DNA of 64,000 nucleotides from Arthrobotrys musiformis (GCA_036971715.1 JAVHJL010000002.1:2388501-2452500); one strand, 5' to 3'; numbered from the stretch's first letter, positions 1-13,366 are shown. Numbers and translations are program-made. Notes: generated by a model not told the origin, from the letters alone.

Positions 1-1
1 G

Positions 2-160
2 TTGGGGAAAGGGGGGAAGAAGACGGTTGGGGAGTTGGAGAAGGAGGTTTTGAAGCAGTGGGATAATAAGTTGGGGGTTAAGGAGAAGTTGAGGGATGTG
101 TTTGAGAGGAAGATCGTAGAGGGGCCTGGGGGGATAGCGGAGTGGAAGGTTGAGGCGTAG
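2..160 (+). CDS. C-terminal end of an unidentified protein (partial)
   Basis: The frame is open from the left edge to a TAG at 158-160 and encodes 52 residues rich in Lys, Glu and Gly, ending in EWKVEA. The codons are strongly G-ending and T-ending (TTG, GGG, AAG, GTT), like the 3' ends of other genes in this window, which supports coding. A hand count of bases 1-60 gives 31 G and 2 C. I do not recognise the family from this fragment. The start and any upstream exons lie outside the window. Confidence 0.6.
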   Translation: MGKGGKKTVGELEKEVLKQWDNKLGVKEKLRDVFERKIVEGPGGIAEWKVEA

Positions 161-2300
161 AATATATAAGAAATACACGGGGTTTCTGTAGATTGGGGGT
201 TATGATCTGTGAATGTACGATTATATACAATACGATGTTTACTGGACCAGTCTATACGTCGCTACTTGATTAATACCTGTAGCCAAATTACAATAGGGCG
301 ATACATAGTCTCGTTCCCAGACGCTCGGCAGGGCGATACATATGATATCCCATCAAGATATCAAAGCCCTGCGACTACAATAGATACCGACATATCCAAT
401 TCAACAACCGACGGCCAAGCACAGCCCAGAGAAGTCGATAGCTCAAAAATCCATATGACTACACGAACCCCTCTAAACCATAGAATCTCCGAAGCCTTCC
501 ACCGGCATCATATGCAAATCAACTAAAAAATCAAAAAAAAGCGTGCGTGTGATTCCCGATGAATCCGGCCACAAACCACTAGGACGCACAGACTAGTACC
601 ACCGAGTATCCTCCCACCCGCCCTCGTCTACTAGCATAGCACAAACCCCAGGAAGCCGAAGGGAGCTTGCGAACACTACATCCCGTCTGGCCTTACGAAA
701 GCCACGTAACGAAACCACCGATCATCCTCTCCCCAGCCACAAACTTGTCAACCCACCCAAGGCAAATTTCGGATAAAAACGAAATTCAAAAAGGTTAGTT
801 GAAAGACGAGACAAGTTGGAGGTACCTCTACTTCCATACCTTCGGTACCTAGTTCACGGAAGTGTAGGTAAGCAGGTTAAGTAATCAAACGAGCTCGACT
901 ATCTCATCATTAAGAAATTTCTATATCCACCATAAAATCGAAATCTAGGAAGGTGTTTGTATATGTAATATAATATAATAAGATAAGAAAAAAAGAAGAT
1001 TCATCTTTCATAAATCCATAGATTCATAATCGTCAAGATATGTGTACTAAAATCCCATAAAAAAGGAATGGATACCATATGAACGTGAACCCCCCACAGA
1101 AAGGTCAAAAGGCATCATATCAGATCCGACCCCCAAAATAAGCCACACGATTGAAAAAAGAGCCTGGCAGACGCTTGTAACAAAGGCCTCGAAATGAAAG
1201 AGAGAGGGGAAAAGACAACATGGAATTAAGAAAAAAAGGAGTGGTGATGTACTTTATCATCCATTGTTTTGTCAAAAAAGGGTCATCGCAGGCCATAATT
1301 GATTTCGTCCAAAATCCCAGTGTGATGGTCAATCATGATTGATAGATCAATTCACATCGAGAGAGTGGCTGGATTTTTCTCAAGTGTTTTTTTTTTTTTT
1401 TTTTGATCGAGGCTTCGACCCACCTCTCCCCTCCTCAGGGAAGAGATGGACAAGCCTGCCAGTTGGTGGTGGCAAGGGCAATGAGAGAAGAAAAAAAATA
1501 TGCAGAGGCAATCGCAGACACCAGAAAGAGAAGGAGAGAAAAGGCAAAAGATGTAACATCCAAATGGTATCTCCGGGTGTGGAACTCCCGAGTATTTTTC
1601 CAGCCAACAAAAGGGAAGATCGAAGAAGAGTTGTTCGTCAAGTAGAAATACACTGTTTTTTGAACCGGAAAAAGAAAAATAAAAGTAACTCCCAGATAGC
1701 TACCGCCAACGCCAAAAACAGCAGGAAAATATACTAGGACAGCATTGAAGGATAGAAGGGAGAGGGGAAAAAAAAGTACACACCAGGCCGCCCATGGGTT
1801 TCCGATAAAGCAGATAAGAGCAAGGATAGATAAATCAAACGGGCTTTTTTCTTTCAGCTGAAAAAACCAGTACATTACTAAAAATTTTATAACAACCAAA
1901 TGTATTTTGGAGAAGTGAAGCGAGAAGAGGAGAGAAGAGGGAAAAAAAGAAACTTGACAGCCAGACGTAAAAAAAGAAAAAAGAGAGAAAAGAAAAACGA
2001 GAAACCTGTCAAAGACATAGCTGTTAAAGTTCCTTAATATCCGAGAAACGGTTGTCCAATCAATCCACCGGAAGAGTGATGGTGTCGACTAATGCATGGT
2101 TGGTTTGACTTCGTAGCTGAGCTTCGGAGGGGCATGTCGATACGAGCGAGCGATTTTGCGTTGAGGTGGTGGTGGTCGTGGTAGCTAGGCGACTGAGTGC
2201 GGGGTAGATCTCTCTGCCGTGTTTAGCCCCACCAAGGACCATGTCTGATACAACATAGCGTGATGATGGTACCTGAAAACAGCCTGGAAGTTAAGCCAAC
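161..2300. other. Intergenic span between the partial gene and the bZIP gene
   Basis: No convincing gene. Possible frames on both strands are low in complexity (Lys/Arg/Phe runs) and do not resemble proteins. The span should hold the 3' UTRs of the two converging genes. It contains a T tract at about 1386-1404, purine-rich stretches at 1470-1700 and 1910-2010, and an imperfect inverted repeat at about 822-870 with arms of about 13 bp. Confidence 0.6.
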
Positions 2301-3788
2301 CTAGTCGTAAGCAGGTGGAGACGTCGCGAAGTCATCGTGAAGGACGACCTGGTCACCGAGCAGGAGCTTCTGGAAGTCGTCGTCGTTGAAGTCGAGGAGG
2401 TGGGATTGTTTCAGGACCTCCGATTCGACTTCCTCGAAGCTATGAAACTCGTTGAGCCAGGCTGAGCTACTGCCGACGTTCGGGCGGAAGGTCTCATCCG
2501 TTTTAACGATTCCGTTGATTCCGGCTGGTTTCGCGAGGCTATTGGCTAGTCTGGCATCCTCTTTCTTCTTGGCGGCTTCCTCGCTGTCTGCTACCAGGTA
2601 TTTTTCCGATTCCTGTTGAAGATATTGCTCAATTGCTGGATTTCCGCATCCGTGATGCGTTAGCACCATCTGTTTGAGCCTTAGGACGTCGCTACGCAAT
2701 TTCACGAGGGTAGCATTCAGAATTCGGTTCTGTTGTACCAGATGCCTGCTCCTCTCCTCCAATCGCTGGTTCATAATCTTCTTCTTCTTTCGGCACTTGC
2801 TGGCAGCAATTCGGTTGCGTTCCAGGAAGCGCGCCCGTTTGTCTGAATCGTTGAGCTTGCTGTCAAGCTCTTCGTCGTCATCTTCAAGTTCTACCGATGA
2901 CTTCTTCCTCTTTCGGCCATTCGTAGAGCTGAGTGATTGGAAGCTCGGAGTCGTGGGACTAACGGGCTCCAGCTTAATCTCGGCTGATGGAATATTCTCA
3001 GTCACAAATATTCCATCCACACGCGAAAATGATGTGGTAGCTGGTGCATCTGATAGCAACCTCTGCCTTGATCGGGTGGCAGGTTTGGCCAGACATTCGA
3101 CGCCTCGGGGAAGAGTTTGTCTCCTTGGTCTGTTGTTCTCTGTCTTCTGCTCAGTAAGAGGGAAACCCATAGAATTTGTATTCCAAGTTTGAGGCAGTGA
3201 CATGTTTCGATGAAAATTTGCTTGTGAGATATTAGGGATCTGAGTGGCCATGGTGGCAGTGCTCAAGTTCCTCTTGATAGCTACAGGCTCGACAGGTGTC
3301 GAGATTGTGAATTGTTCTCTCGCCATAACCGTGTTCGGTGTCAGTTCCTCCGGGCTGGTTATGGGCGTTATCGACGAAACAGGACTGTCGGGAAACGTAG
3401 TTGCAATCGAGTCAAATGGAAACGGGCTCGGTGTGCGAGACAGTCTCAGATTTGGGGGGAGAAGCGAAGAGCCCGTAGCATTTAGAGATTTCGGAGACTG
3501 CTCAGGTGTGAGGGTTTGATCGAGTCTAGTATTGATAGCAGGCAGGGCTTCGTCTTTGATAAGCCTGGGTTTGTCGGAATGATGATGAAGATGATGATGT
3601 TCTTTCCGTGCAGATGCAGATAGAGCAAGGTTCCCTGGGGTGGGCGAGCCAGCAAAGAATTCATCAAATGGGTTCATGCCGTCGTTGAAAATTGAGTTAA
3701 AAAAGTTGGGAGTGAGCGTGCTGGAAGGGAGTGCGTCTACGGAGAGGGCTCCGCCTGCAACTGTCGGTTGTTTTGCAACGGCGGCCAT
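2301..3788 (-). CDS. atfA: AtfA/Atf1-type bZIP transcription factor
   Basis: Intronless 495-residue protein. The basic region and leucine zipper lie at about residues 317-377. The signature N-x2-AA-x2-CR is present as NRIAASKCRKKKK at about 325-337, followed by a zipper and the motif HHGCGNPAIEQYL, which is typical of fungal ATF/CREB proteins (AtfA, Atf1). The N-terminal half is Ser/Thr/Pro-rich with many SP/TP sites (about 48, 94, 98, 119, 121, 135 and 144), as expected of a Sty1/Hog1/SakA MAP-kinase target. The family binds CRE-like TGACGT sites in the nucleus and controls stress response, spore maturation and dormancy. The ATG at 3788 is the first of the open frame. A gene-free span of 6.3 kb lies upstream. 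The DNA-binding domain is certain; AtfA orthology is inferred from the flanking motifs. Confidence 0.9.
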   Translation of the reverse strand: MAAVAKQPTVAGGALSVDALPSSTLTPNFFNSIFNDGMNPFDEFFAGSPTPGNLALSASARKEHHHLHHHSDKPRLIKDEALPAINTRLDQTLTPEQSPKSLNATGSSLLPPNLRLSRTPSPFPFDSIATTFPDSPVSSITPITSPEELTPNTVMAREQFTISTPVEPVAIKRNLSTATMATQIPNISQANFHRNMSLPQTWNTNSMGFPLTEQKTENNRPRRQTLPRGVECLAKPATRSRQRLLSDAPATTSFSRVDGIFVTENIPSAEIKLEPVSPTTPSFQSLSSTNGRKRKKSSVELEDDDEELDSKLNDSDKRARFLERNRIAASKCRKKKKIMNQRLEERSRHLVQQNRILNATLVKLRSDVLRLKQMVLTHHGCGNPAIEQYLQQESEKYLVADSEEAAKKKEDARLANSLAKPAGINGIVKTDETFRPNVGSSSAWLNEFHSFEEVESEVLKQSHLLDFNDDDFQKLLLGDQVVLHDDFATSPPAYD

Positions 3789-6700
3789 TTTGAATGCAAT
3801 TGGGCTGTAAACGTCGTATTTGGAAATATAAAAAGAAATAAAAAGGATATTGTGATATATCGATATTAAATGTCGGTTGTTCGAGGAGATATCTTCGGGG
3901 CTTTCCGGACTCGAGGGCTGATTTTCTTTCTTTTTTTCGAGCCCGATTTCTTATATGATTTTATATTGGATTGTTACCTCCTCCCTGGCCTCTCCTCTTC
4001 TTCTGGAAAGCGAGCAAGTCAAAGGCACTCTGAAATGGCGGTTGCAACGGTGCGTTGTCGAATATGTTATCAATTATAGCTATGGTACTTCGTACTTCGT
4101 ACTGCAAGCACAGTCGATATAGATGGTTAGCTTTTGCAACATAAGCCAACAGCCTCAAATATTTAAATTGAATTGAAGAAACGGTCAGAAGAAGATAAGA
4201 AGGAGCAGACGGGGTCCGGTCCATATAAAGTCGGGCATTTCACGGAAACAGCAGTACCAGGTGGGATTAGTGAACCAAAGCGGACAGGGCGATATCAATT
4301 GACAGCAACGAAACCAAACTAGCCAGCTTGGGGGTGGGACGCGGGTCTAGATGCAGTTCAGGAATGTCGACGTGCGCAAAGTAGCTTCGTCGTACAGAGC
4401 CGGACCCAAAATTCACACGGCAGCTAGCGGCATTTTTCAGAATGGCTTGATTGCGGCCCATTTTTAGCTCTGCTAGTTTATCTCTCTCTGCTAGCCTCCT
4501 CGACAAGGAAATTCCATATTCGAGAAGCATCACACCGTGCAGTATAGTAGGTATACTACTCCATCGACATGCACAGTGCAGGCAAGCAGGCAGGGCCAGG
4601 GAAAGCAGGCATTGCAAGGCCCAGGGAAGAAGGCTAACTAGCAGGCAGGCATTGGTGGGGAATCGGGAATATAGTTTCAAATGCTGATGGTGACAGGGTA
4701 GCGTGTGCACTTACATTGGATTCGGGTTGGTTAACTTTTTTTCAAAAGAAAAAAATTTGCAGTTCAATTGGAGGCCTCTTTTGGATTTCAAGCCATAGAT
4801 GATGGGTTTGCTGGCGGGTAGAACCAGGTTCCGGGAATAGTGGATACCGAAAAAACAGTTGCAGTTGTTGAAGATACCTTTGTCGAGAGAGCTAAGAGAA
4901 CCGATAGTATAGTAGATACTAGTGTTGCTCTGCTGAAGACTTAGCCAACGGTGTGGATCGGATCAGGTTTAAGCTGCTAGGCAGCCTTGAATCTTCCTTT
5001 TTGTTTGGATCTTTAAAAAGAACAACGGACTTCGAAAGAGACCGTCGACTGTTTACTGCCTTCGTACGGCTCGTTCCGGGGTGGAATGAAATTGTAATTC
5101 GCAAACGTCCAAATAGCTTCCGCTACTTCCTCTTTTCGATCAAACCCTTCGATTCGGCTTTGTTTGTCGGAGTTAACAATCGGCCTTGTCGACTGAGTCC
5201 CTTGTTATTCTTTTTTGTTTTATCTTATTTTATTTATAAAAAAAAAAAAAAAAAAAAAAATGTTGGCTCTCGATTTGGTTCTCAATGTTCTTTGTTAGGG
5301 TCTTGACAATCGAATATAATGAGAAGTTTGGGTTGTGGAATGTCGATGGATCCGGCTGCAGCTGTTGATTATATAAAAATACTTCGGTGAAATTCAGACC
5401 CCCCCAGCGCAAATTTGGCGATCGAAGCACAAATAAACGTCAGGATCTTCGGCGAACAGGCAAATACAGCCAGTTATAGTCTATTGTCGGCTCCCGGCAA
5501 GCTCTTGTTGAAGTTAGATATGATTATGCTGTTCTCGGTTCAAGAGGTATTGATATCTATTCCGACGTTGGCAGGCGCTGTGGTGTATCAATTCCGCAAA
5601 GACCGTTAACGTTGAGCAAGCTGCGGGTCAGCAGCGCAAACCTGTTGAATGCGAAAATGCTCAAAGCGATGATTGATTGTCTTTTTCTCTCGAAACCTTC
5701 CTTTACAATTTTTTTTGAGCCTTTATTGTTATTCTTTTTTTTTTTTACAAAAAAAAAAGATTCTGTGCAGAAGGTCCAGTAGGTGGTAGCTAAGAACACG
5801 CACGGCATACGGAGTTTATATATACAGAATGAACTCTCAAGCCGTTGCACACACACGTACACGCACACACTGCACAGACGTGCAGACGGGAGTTCTTTGA
5901 GGGCTTTACATAGAATTGTTTTCTTGAATATTCGGCTGGGATCGAAAGGATCGAAAGATCGAGCACTGGCGTGGACTGGAAAAAGAAACCAATGCGAAAA
6001 TCCGCCCAAAAAGCAATGACCATGCGAAATCTGCACCCCCAATTGCAAGCGCAAAGTGCTTTTCCCAATTAATTTCAAGGTTTTTTCCCCAAAGAAAAGT
6101 CCCGTTGATAGCCCGAACTATGTAAAACCTGTTAAGTTCCAGAGCTAATGTGGCTGGAGGGTCGATCTCATTGGACAGGGCAGAAGATCCGGGAAACGGC
6201 CTTTGGATGGCTGCTTGCGTGGTTCGAAGCTCGCGCGAGGGAAGGGAAACTGGTCCTACCGGTAACCAAGGTGTGGCTACACATTTCCCGGGCGAGTCAC
6301 ACTGCGATCCGGTCAGGAAGCTTCGTTGACATCATTGATATTCCTGATCTATTTGCTCTCTGGCTGGATATGGAACGGTTCCTGTCAAGCATGCTAGCAT
6401 GTAATTTATGGCCGTGCATGCGACTGTAGCCATATCTGGACAGCACTGACTGGCTGATATGCCATGGCCATGCCATGGAATCTATGGCGGTATTGGATGG
6501 GTGATGGACGGATGGTAGTTTGTAAGTATGCACGTCGTATGTACATGCATTTAGTCAATATGCTGGTAGATTTCGGAGGTACTGGCAGGGGTCACGACAT
6601 CGGCTATGACGCTGGACATCGGCCAGTGCTCTCGCTTATAAGGGCACGGCACCTCGCCTGGCGGAAGACGCGATCTGGATTTTCAACGGGGATCGAACAT

Positions 6701-9700
6701 TCATTGTATTTGCCTCTGCACTAAAGGAATTCTGCCTGCCTTCGATTCAAGGATAACTCTCTGCCAGCATGCTTCCAAGGCACCCAGACATACCCCTAGC
6801 TTCCTCTACAGTATACCTGTCGACTTCTTGCTGTGGAAACATCGCCGTCAATTTCAATGCAATTAACCCATATTAGAGTCTAGATCCAGTGCAGTGCAAG
6901 TCGAGTGAGAGTAGGTTTCTATAGAGGAAGCTGACTAACATCGCCACAATCCCAAATTCCTTGCTTTCGGCCGCTTGCATCCAGGATCGGGGTATCCTCC
7001 ATGGGAAGCATGGGTGTATCCTCGACTATCGACCCCGATCGAGTCTACCTGGACTGATATTTTGAAACTCTCTCGAAATCCCCCCTCTCCCCCAAAACTC
7101 TCTTTTTCCTTCTTGTTCCCACTTTTGCCACACCTTGACCAACCTCGGGGCTTTCCGTCACATCTTTCTCATCGGCCCACCTTTTCAGGCCATGATCTTT
7201 GACGCAATATCACCTGGCCCCCATGGGGCTCATCATAACCTTGGAAATTCCCCGCTAGCCGGACGTTAAATGGGAAAGTCGATTCCCATTAACGCGAGTT
7301 CTTATTAGGGCTGACGAATTGGATAAAACAAAACCTTCTTTTTCATGTGCAAGCAAATACCTGGTTCCAGCCAACTGGGAACCTAATAGCGTCATTTGCT
7401 CCACTTCCCATCCGTACTTTGAGCAGGAGATGAAGCAAAACCCAGCGGGATGCTGTCATAGACCTCAATGCTTCTTCTTCTTGCTGTTACAGATAGAGCA
7501 GTCTCCCATACCCATCCCGGAAAATAGGTAGTTCCAAGGGTACCTACATGCTTTTCACATTCTCCAACATGGAAAGAAAGAAAAAGCCAAGTTAATTTTG
7601 GTCTACCAGCGTAATTTTTAACCTATCCTGGATCGACACATTAACCGTAACTTGCATGCAATTGCAGATGACCCCTAGACTTCAAATATTTTCGAATCTT
7701 CTCGAGCTACAGCTTCGTATCTCGAAGAATAAAAAGCCTTGCCTGATGAGAAATATCGTTCATTTTGTTTTTTTGTTTTTCTTTTCGTTGGGAGGGCCAA
7801 GGGAACTCACCGTTTTCAGTCAGTGATAATTATAGCCGGTATCAATTTCGATTCCCCCTCCATCGTGCCAGCACACTGTAAGGAAATTTTTTTAAACTAA
7901 CCAATCATCTCGCCCTTATTTCCCGGATTCTCATCTTCCGAGGCGGGCCTTGGAATGTCTTTGTTCATGCTCGGTTTCGTCCTTGCTTCGTTCGGAAAAA
8001 ATGTTGGAAAAATATAAGAGGACAGAGTACATACACATGATATAGCCCCGGATCAGAGTTCAAAGTACAATTGAGGCTTGAACTTTATGTTTTTTGCCAT
8101 AACCTCGCAGGATCTTTGGGTGGGTGTGTGTCTATTTTTTTCTTATTCTCGTCCGTTCGAAATTGGCTAGATGTCTTTTTCTCTAGATCTTCTGCGTGTC
8201 TTGAAGTGTCCCTACATAATGCACGTATAAGGGACTTGCCGTCTGTAAGGGTTGGAGGGGCCAAGTCTATTTATCGAAATTTCGTGATCGATGTTTTCGA
8301 AAGTACCCAGTACCGTGCATGTGGCTAGATATGTGCGGCATTGTGTGCTAGGTGCTACCGTCCTATTGTATTCGGAAGAACAATATGAAGAATTAATCTC
8401 CAAAAATAATACAAATATCCTCAATATTATTTCGAGAATTCTATGGAATAAATTTGGTTACATGTGGGAAATAAGTTATTGGGCTTGGTCTGATTGGTGA
8501 TATATTTCTGATGCGCGGGAAGGCCCTGACGTTGTGAAAAGCTTTTGATAATGCGTTGCATCGGCCCCCAACGTCGTATTTCTTGCTTGAGGATGCGAGG
8601 AGGCTAGCTAGTCACGACGTCTGCAGCAAGCCTAGCTTCAGGCGGACAGACTCGGTCTGGCTTCACTTCGTCTAGGATTAGACGATATCTGCCAGAAAAC
8701 TTGGGTGTTCCTCCGACTTTTCCTTCTTCCCTTTTCTTTCTTTCTTTTCTATCCCTCCATCGTATGTTGAGGCATGCTTAGAGATCTCGCCCTGATCAAC
8801 AAGGGAACAACATCTGAGCTGTCTATGGTAGCGGGCCTCACCGTCCCGTCGTTGGATCCTGCATAAATATCTATGTATGTTATATGCTATGCAATGCACC
8901 ATGCAAGCTGAGAGTGAAAGGGCCCGGAGTCGAGGCCTTTGATCAATTGAATCAAAGCTGCCGACCCTTTTTTTTTTTCATTCGAAAGCCCACGGCTGTA
9001 CAGGCCGTGTGGATTTAGGCCCGAGTGTCCTGGTATGCAGGGTGCTATAAATTCATCGGCTTGCCCACATGCACTTGCATACCCCAAACATACGGATCGA
9101 TCGTGGAAAACGCCTGTAAAACGGAAAAGTGGACAGTGGGGGGGCTTTTATGTATTTTTGCGATTGGGGTATAAAAATGAGATTTTGGTGGGAAGTCTAT
9201 GTTGAGACGATATAGAGAGCTCTTGGCTGGGGTTTTCTATCGGACTTTTTTTTTTTTTTTTTCGATTTTTGAAAGTGCGGGATGATTACGGGTGGTCGAT
9301 CTATTGTCCTCTCTTTTTTCATTTCTTGTGAAGGTATCTACCCCGTCGAGGCTGTCGAGATCGATATCTGGGGACCTCGAGGCCAGGGGTTTGCCGGGTT
9401 GATTAGTCTATCAGCCTCCAGGTCTTTCGAATTTCTGGTTTGATGCTGTGCAACTGTGGCGTTCGCTCCTTTCAGATCTCGAGGCTGCGTTCCCGAGGCT
9501 GGTACCTACTTAGTTTGAGCCCAGAGTTGACGATAAGTTAAGCTTATTCAGCTGCAAGATATCCGGCCTTGTAGATTTGTGGGTGGTACAGCATGTCTAT
9601 TCCATGTAAAATAGAGAATACAAACGACATTGACGATGAGAACTGTATGATCATGGTAGATATTCTCAAGACCACTAACCAAAAAAAAAGAGGGCTACGT

Positions 9701-10101
9701 TAAGTTCCATAGACTTGATCTAGCTTGTACTCTAATCTCTAAATATTCAACTGACCTTGTAATTCGTTCTATGCACAGACAAGACAGCTAAAGTTGTAGT
9801 GCTGCTGGCTGGATGTAGTCTAAATTTCGATATCACGTGACACCGATTGGTGGTACCACAAAAACTTCGCACTATCAAAATTTCGCCTAGGAAATTTTTC
9901 CATGACCCCAAAATAAGAGCCGCAAACGCCGTTCTCTTCTTTCGACCTCACCTCTTCTTCTTCATTTCTTGAAAAACCCATATTACCCAACTTCCCTTCC
10001 CCCCCGACATCCACGGCTGGGCAGATAATCTTTCTTTTTAATCAATTGGATACTCAATAAGAAGGAAAAGAGGAAACACCTCTCTCTCTTTTTTATCAGC
10101 A
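3789..10101. other. 6.3-kb gene-poor span between divergent atfA and TUF1
   Basis: I found no reading frame on either strand with convincing protein composition; the longest frames are low-complexity or interrupted. The part next to 3788 must hold the atfA promoter and leader, and that next to 10101 the TUF1 promoter. Visible sequence includes A/T runs (5238-5260, 5739-5757, 9247-9262), a CA-rich patch at 5845-5875, palindromic CCATGG clusters at about 6460-6480, and C/T-rich leader sequence at 10080-10100. A small gene or noncoding RNA cannot be excluded. Confidence 0.5.
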
Positions 10102-11843
10102 ATGGCATCGTGGAAACTCGCCGGCGCCGTCCTTCGTGGACTCCGCCAATCCGCACAGTCTTCTATCCGACAGAATGGAGCTACATTATCGCCGTTCGTT
10201 ACTGGCGCTGTGAGGTCCGGAAGGGGTAGCGGTGTTCAGTCAGTTTATGGGAACATCAGACAGATGGCTACTTTTGAGAGAAAGAAGCCGCATGTTAACA
10301 TTGGTGGGTTGAAATTTTTTCCCTTCGATGGTGTGGCGGGGTAGTTGGTGGGGGGGCTATTTCTGACTGCGATCCTTCGATATAGGTACCATTGGACACG
10401 TCGATCACGGAAAGGTAATTCTAACCATTCATATCATATAACTTTTTTTTCTTCGCCAAAAAAAAGATTATTGCTAACTCGGTGTATCAAATATACAGAC
10501 AACTTTGACAGCCGCCATTACAAAAGTCCAGGCCAGCAAGGGTCTCGCCAACTTCTTGGACTATGCCTCGATCGATAAAGCACCCGAAGAGAAGGCCCGT
10601 GGTATCACAATCTCGACTGCACATTTGGAATACGAAACCCCGACACGCCATTACTCCCACGTCGACTGTCCCGGTCACGCCGATTACATCAAGAACATGA
10701 TTACTGGTGCCGCAAGTATGGATGGTGCTATCATTGTCGTTGCCGCTTCCGATGGTCAGATGTACGAACGAACCCATTCACACACCCTTACAAAAGAGGG
10801 ATGGATTGTGCTAAAGATGAAAATTTAGGCCTCAAACCCGAGAACATTTGCTGCTCGCCCGTCAGGTCGGTGTCCAGAAGATCGTCGTCTTCGTCAACAA
10901 GATCGATGCCGTCGAAGACCCCGAAATGTTGGAACTCGTCGAAATGGAAATGCGTGAACTCCTCTCCACTTACGGTTTTGACGGCGATGAAACCCCCATC
11001 ATCATGGGTTCCGCTCTCTGCGCTCTTAACGGAACAAAGCAGGATATCGGTGAAGCCAGAATCGGTCAATTGATGGAGGCTGTTGACAGCTGGATCCCAA
11101 CCCCCGAACGTGATCTCGACAAGCCTTTCCTCCTCTCCGTTGAAGACGTCTTCTCCATCTCCGGACGTGGAACCGTGGCCACCGGAAGAGTCGACCGTGG
11201 ACAGTTGAAGAAGGGTGAGGAAGTCGAATTGGTTGGTATGCAGAAGGAGCCAATCAAGACCACCGTTACCGGTATGGAGACTTTCAAGAAGGAGTTGGAT
11301 TCCGCTCAGGCTGGTGATAACTCCGGATTGTTGCTCCGTGGTGTCAAGAGGGAGGATGTTAAGAGGGGTATGGTTATCGCCAAGCCGGGAACCATCAAGG
11401 CTGCCAGCAAGTTCATGTGCTCGATGTACGTTTTGAGCAAGGAGGAAGGTGGAAGACACACTGGATTTGGAAATCACTACAGACCGCAGATGTATATCCG
11501 AACTGCTGGTGAGTTTTCTCTCAATCGGGTGGTAATTTGGGTGGTAGTGGAAGGATAGTGACTAATTGTTGGATTTTTGATAGACGTCGCCGTCGGTCTC
11601 AAGTTCCCTGACGGAACCGAGGACGCCGATGGAAAGATGGTCATGCCCGGTGACAACATTGAGATGGTTGCTGAATTGCATCTCCCAATGGCTATCGAGC
11701 CTGGTCTCCGTTTCAACATCCGTGAGTAAAACCCGAGGCGATCTATATATAACGATCTGAGTCATAAAAGGAGCGAACTAACAGAATCTACAGGTGAGGG
11801 TGGAAGAACAGTCGCCACCGGTCTGGTTACCCAGATCTTGTAA
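10102..11843 (+). CDS. TUF1: Mitochondrial translation elongation factor Tu
   Basis: Six exons: 10102-10303, 10386-10414, 10499-10761, 10829-11508, 11584-11721 and 11794-11843, giving 453 residues, the usual length. Exon 2 is only 29 nt and carries the P-loop GHVDHGK. The other GTPase motifs are DCPGH (G3) and NKID (G4); domains II and III follow (RGTVATGRVDRG, then the HTGFGNHYRPQMY region) and the protein ends in TVATGLVTQIL. The N-terminus is Arg/Ser-rich without acidic residues, as in a mitochondrial presequence. The protein delivers aminoacyl-tRNA to the mitoribosome. Every intron has GT..AG ends and restores the conserved sequence, so I trust the model. It lies upstream of a second EF-Tu superfamily gene on the same strand. 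Confidence 0.95.
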
Positions 11844-13366
11844 GATGTTTAATCATCTAAAATATTAAAAAAAAAAATGAAGAAAAAGAGTGAAAGACAA
11901 TCTCCACTAGTTTTCATTGTGAATAATTGAGCGCGGGAAGGAACAATTCACACCAGCCACCCAGCCACAAACAACCAAAAGCTTTCAAAAGAAAAAAAGG
12001 AAGAAGGGGAGACGATGGGAATATGAAAAGGGAAGTTTATCGCCGCACACTTGGTATCGATTGAGAAACTCTCTACTTTCACTCTTGATTGACTCTCTCC
12101 CTTTATCTTTCTTTTTTATACTGTGCATATAGATACTCTCACTTTTTTTTTTCGGTTTATTATTTTATATTCTCTTGTGTATATTAGTTATTTTATATCC
12201 CCCTCAATCTGAACAATGAAACAGAATGTACAAAGGAGAATATATGTTCCCCTCCCTCTTCCTCTTCCTGTGATCGATATGTGGTCGCGATATGACAAAT
12301 ACTGCCAATTGAAGTCGCTAGTTGGGACGATCCAAACCAAATGCCTCAAACGAACTTGCACTTTTGTATCGATCGCTTACCCCCGGGAAAAGCCCATTTT
12401 GACGTTATTTTTCATTCTTCTAGTAGATTCAAGAGCCAAAGGCTATCCCCAGTTCAGGAACCATGCATATTCTGCACAAGCTGATCCTTCACATTAAAGT
12501 CTTCGCACGATGTTCCAGCTAGGGGTAGCTTTGTAACCCAGCAGTGGTGTTGAAGTCAGCTGTTGGATGTTGAATGCATGGCGAACAAGACAGCGGCCAC
12601 CCCCAAATTGTGTTGGGGGCTTCGATGACCGTATCAGATGAGTCAAGCAAACGGGCTCTCCGGTCAGCCAGTCATTGCCCGGAACTGGCCCATAAAAAGG
12701 GCTCCCCTTCTCCCCGATCATCATATCGTCACATTCACATTCGACTCCACAAAACATCGCCGTCGCCGCTTTATAGCTTGTGTTCGTCGTAAACTACAAC
12801 TGCAAGCAGCTAATTGTTATCGCTTCTTCTGTTCGCCGATTGAATTGGTACTCACTTCCCCGCGTTCCGAGTAGCTTAACTTATCCATAGCTAGCTAGCT
12901 AACAGCTACTTTCCCCCAAAAGCTTCATAACAGCTCATCCTCCTCGTGGATCTGGATCAATTAATTAACTTTGTGCATTCGGAAACCGGCCAATGAATCG
13001 TCTGCTGCTGGTTTCCCGTCACGACTTCAATACATCGAACCGACACAGACTAAAACGTTGAGAAGCGCTGCCAATTGCTCTTTCATTTCTTAGCTGCAGA
13101 GTGAATTGCGCTTTTAGCCAATTTCTTATATTACTTTCACTTTTTTCCTAAACATACGCTGTCCACTTCACACCACCATTTGATTCTCCGTTAGCTACTC
13201 CTAAATCCCAAACCTTGCTCTATTTCATCTAAACCATCCATCCATCCATCTGTTCCATCTATCGATCTACCAAACCGGATTCCTTCAAACACTGCTTTCG
13301 GAAGCTTCGAAGAGGAAAGATAACCAAGCTCCTAAAAGAGAACATTTAAAAGAAAGGTAGCTACAG
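11844..13366. other. Intergenic span TUF1 to GTPBP1-like gene
   Basis: No supported gene. The first part, A/T-rich with T runs, is probably the TUF1 3' UTR. The part from about 13100 on is C/T-rich with CCAT repeats (13236-13262) and probably contains the promoter and leader of the downstream GTPase gene. Confidence 0.6.

Noticed and set aside
209..526. 105-residue frame after the partial gene
   Set aside because: Composition resembles translated noncoding DNA; no motif.
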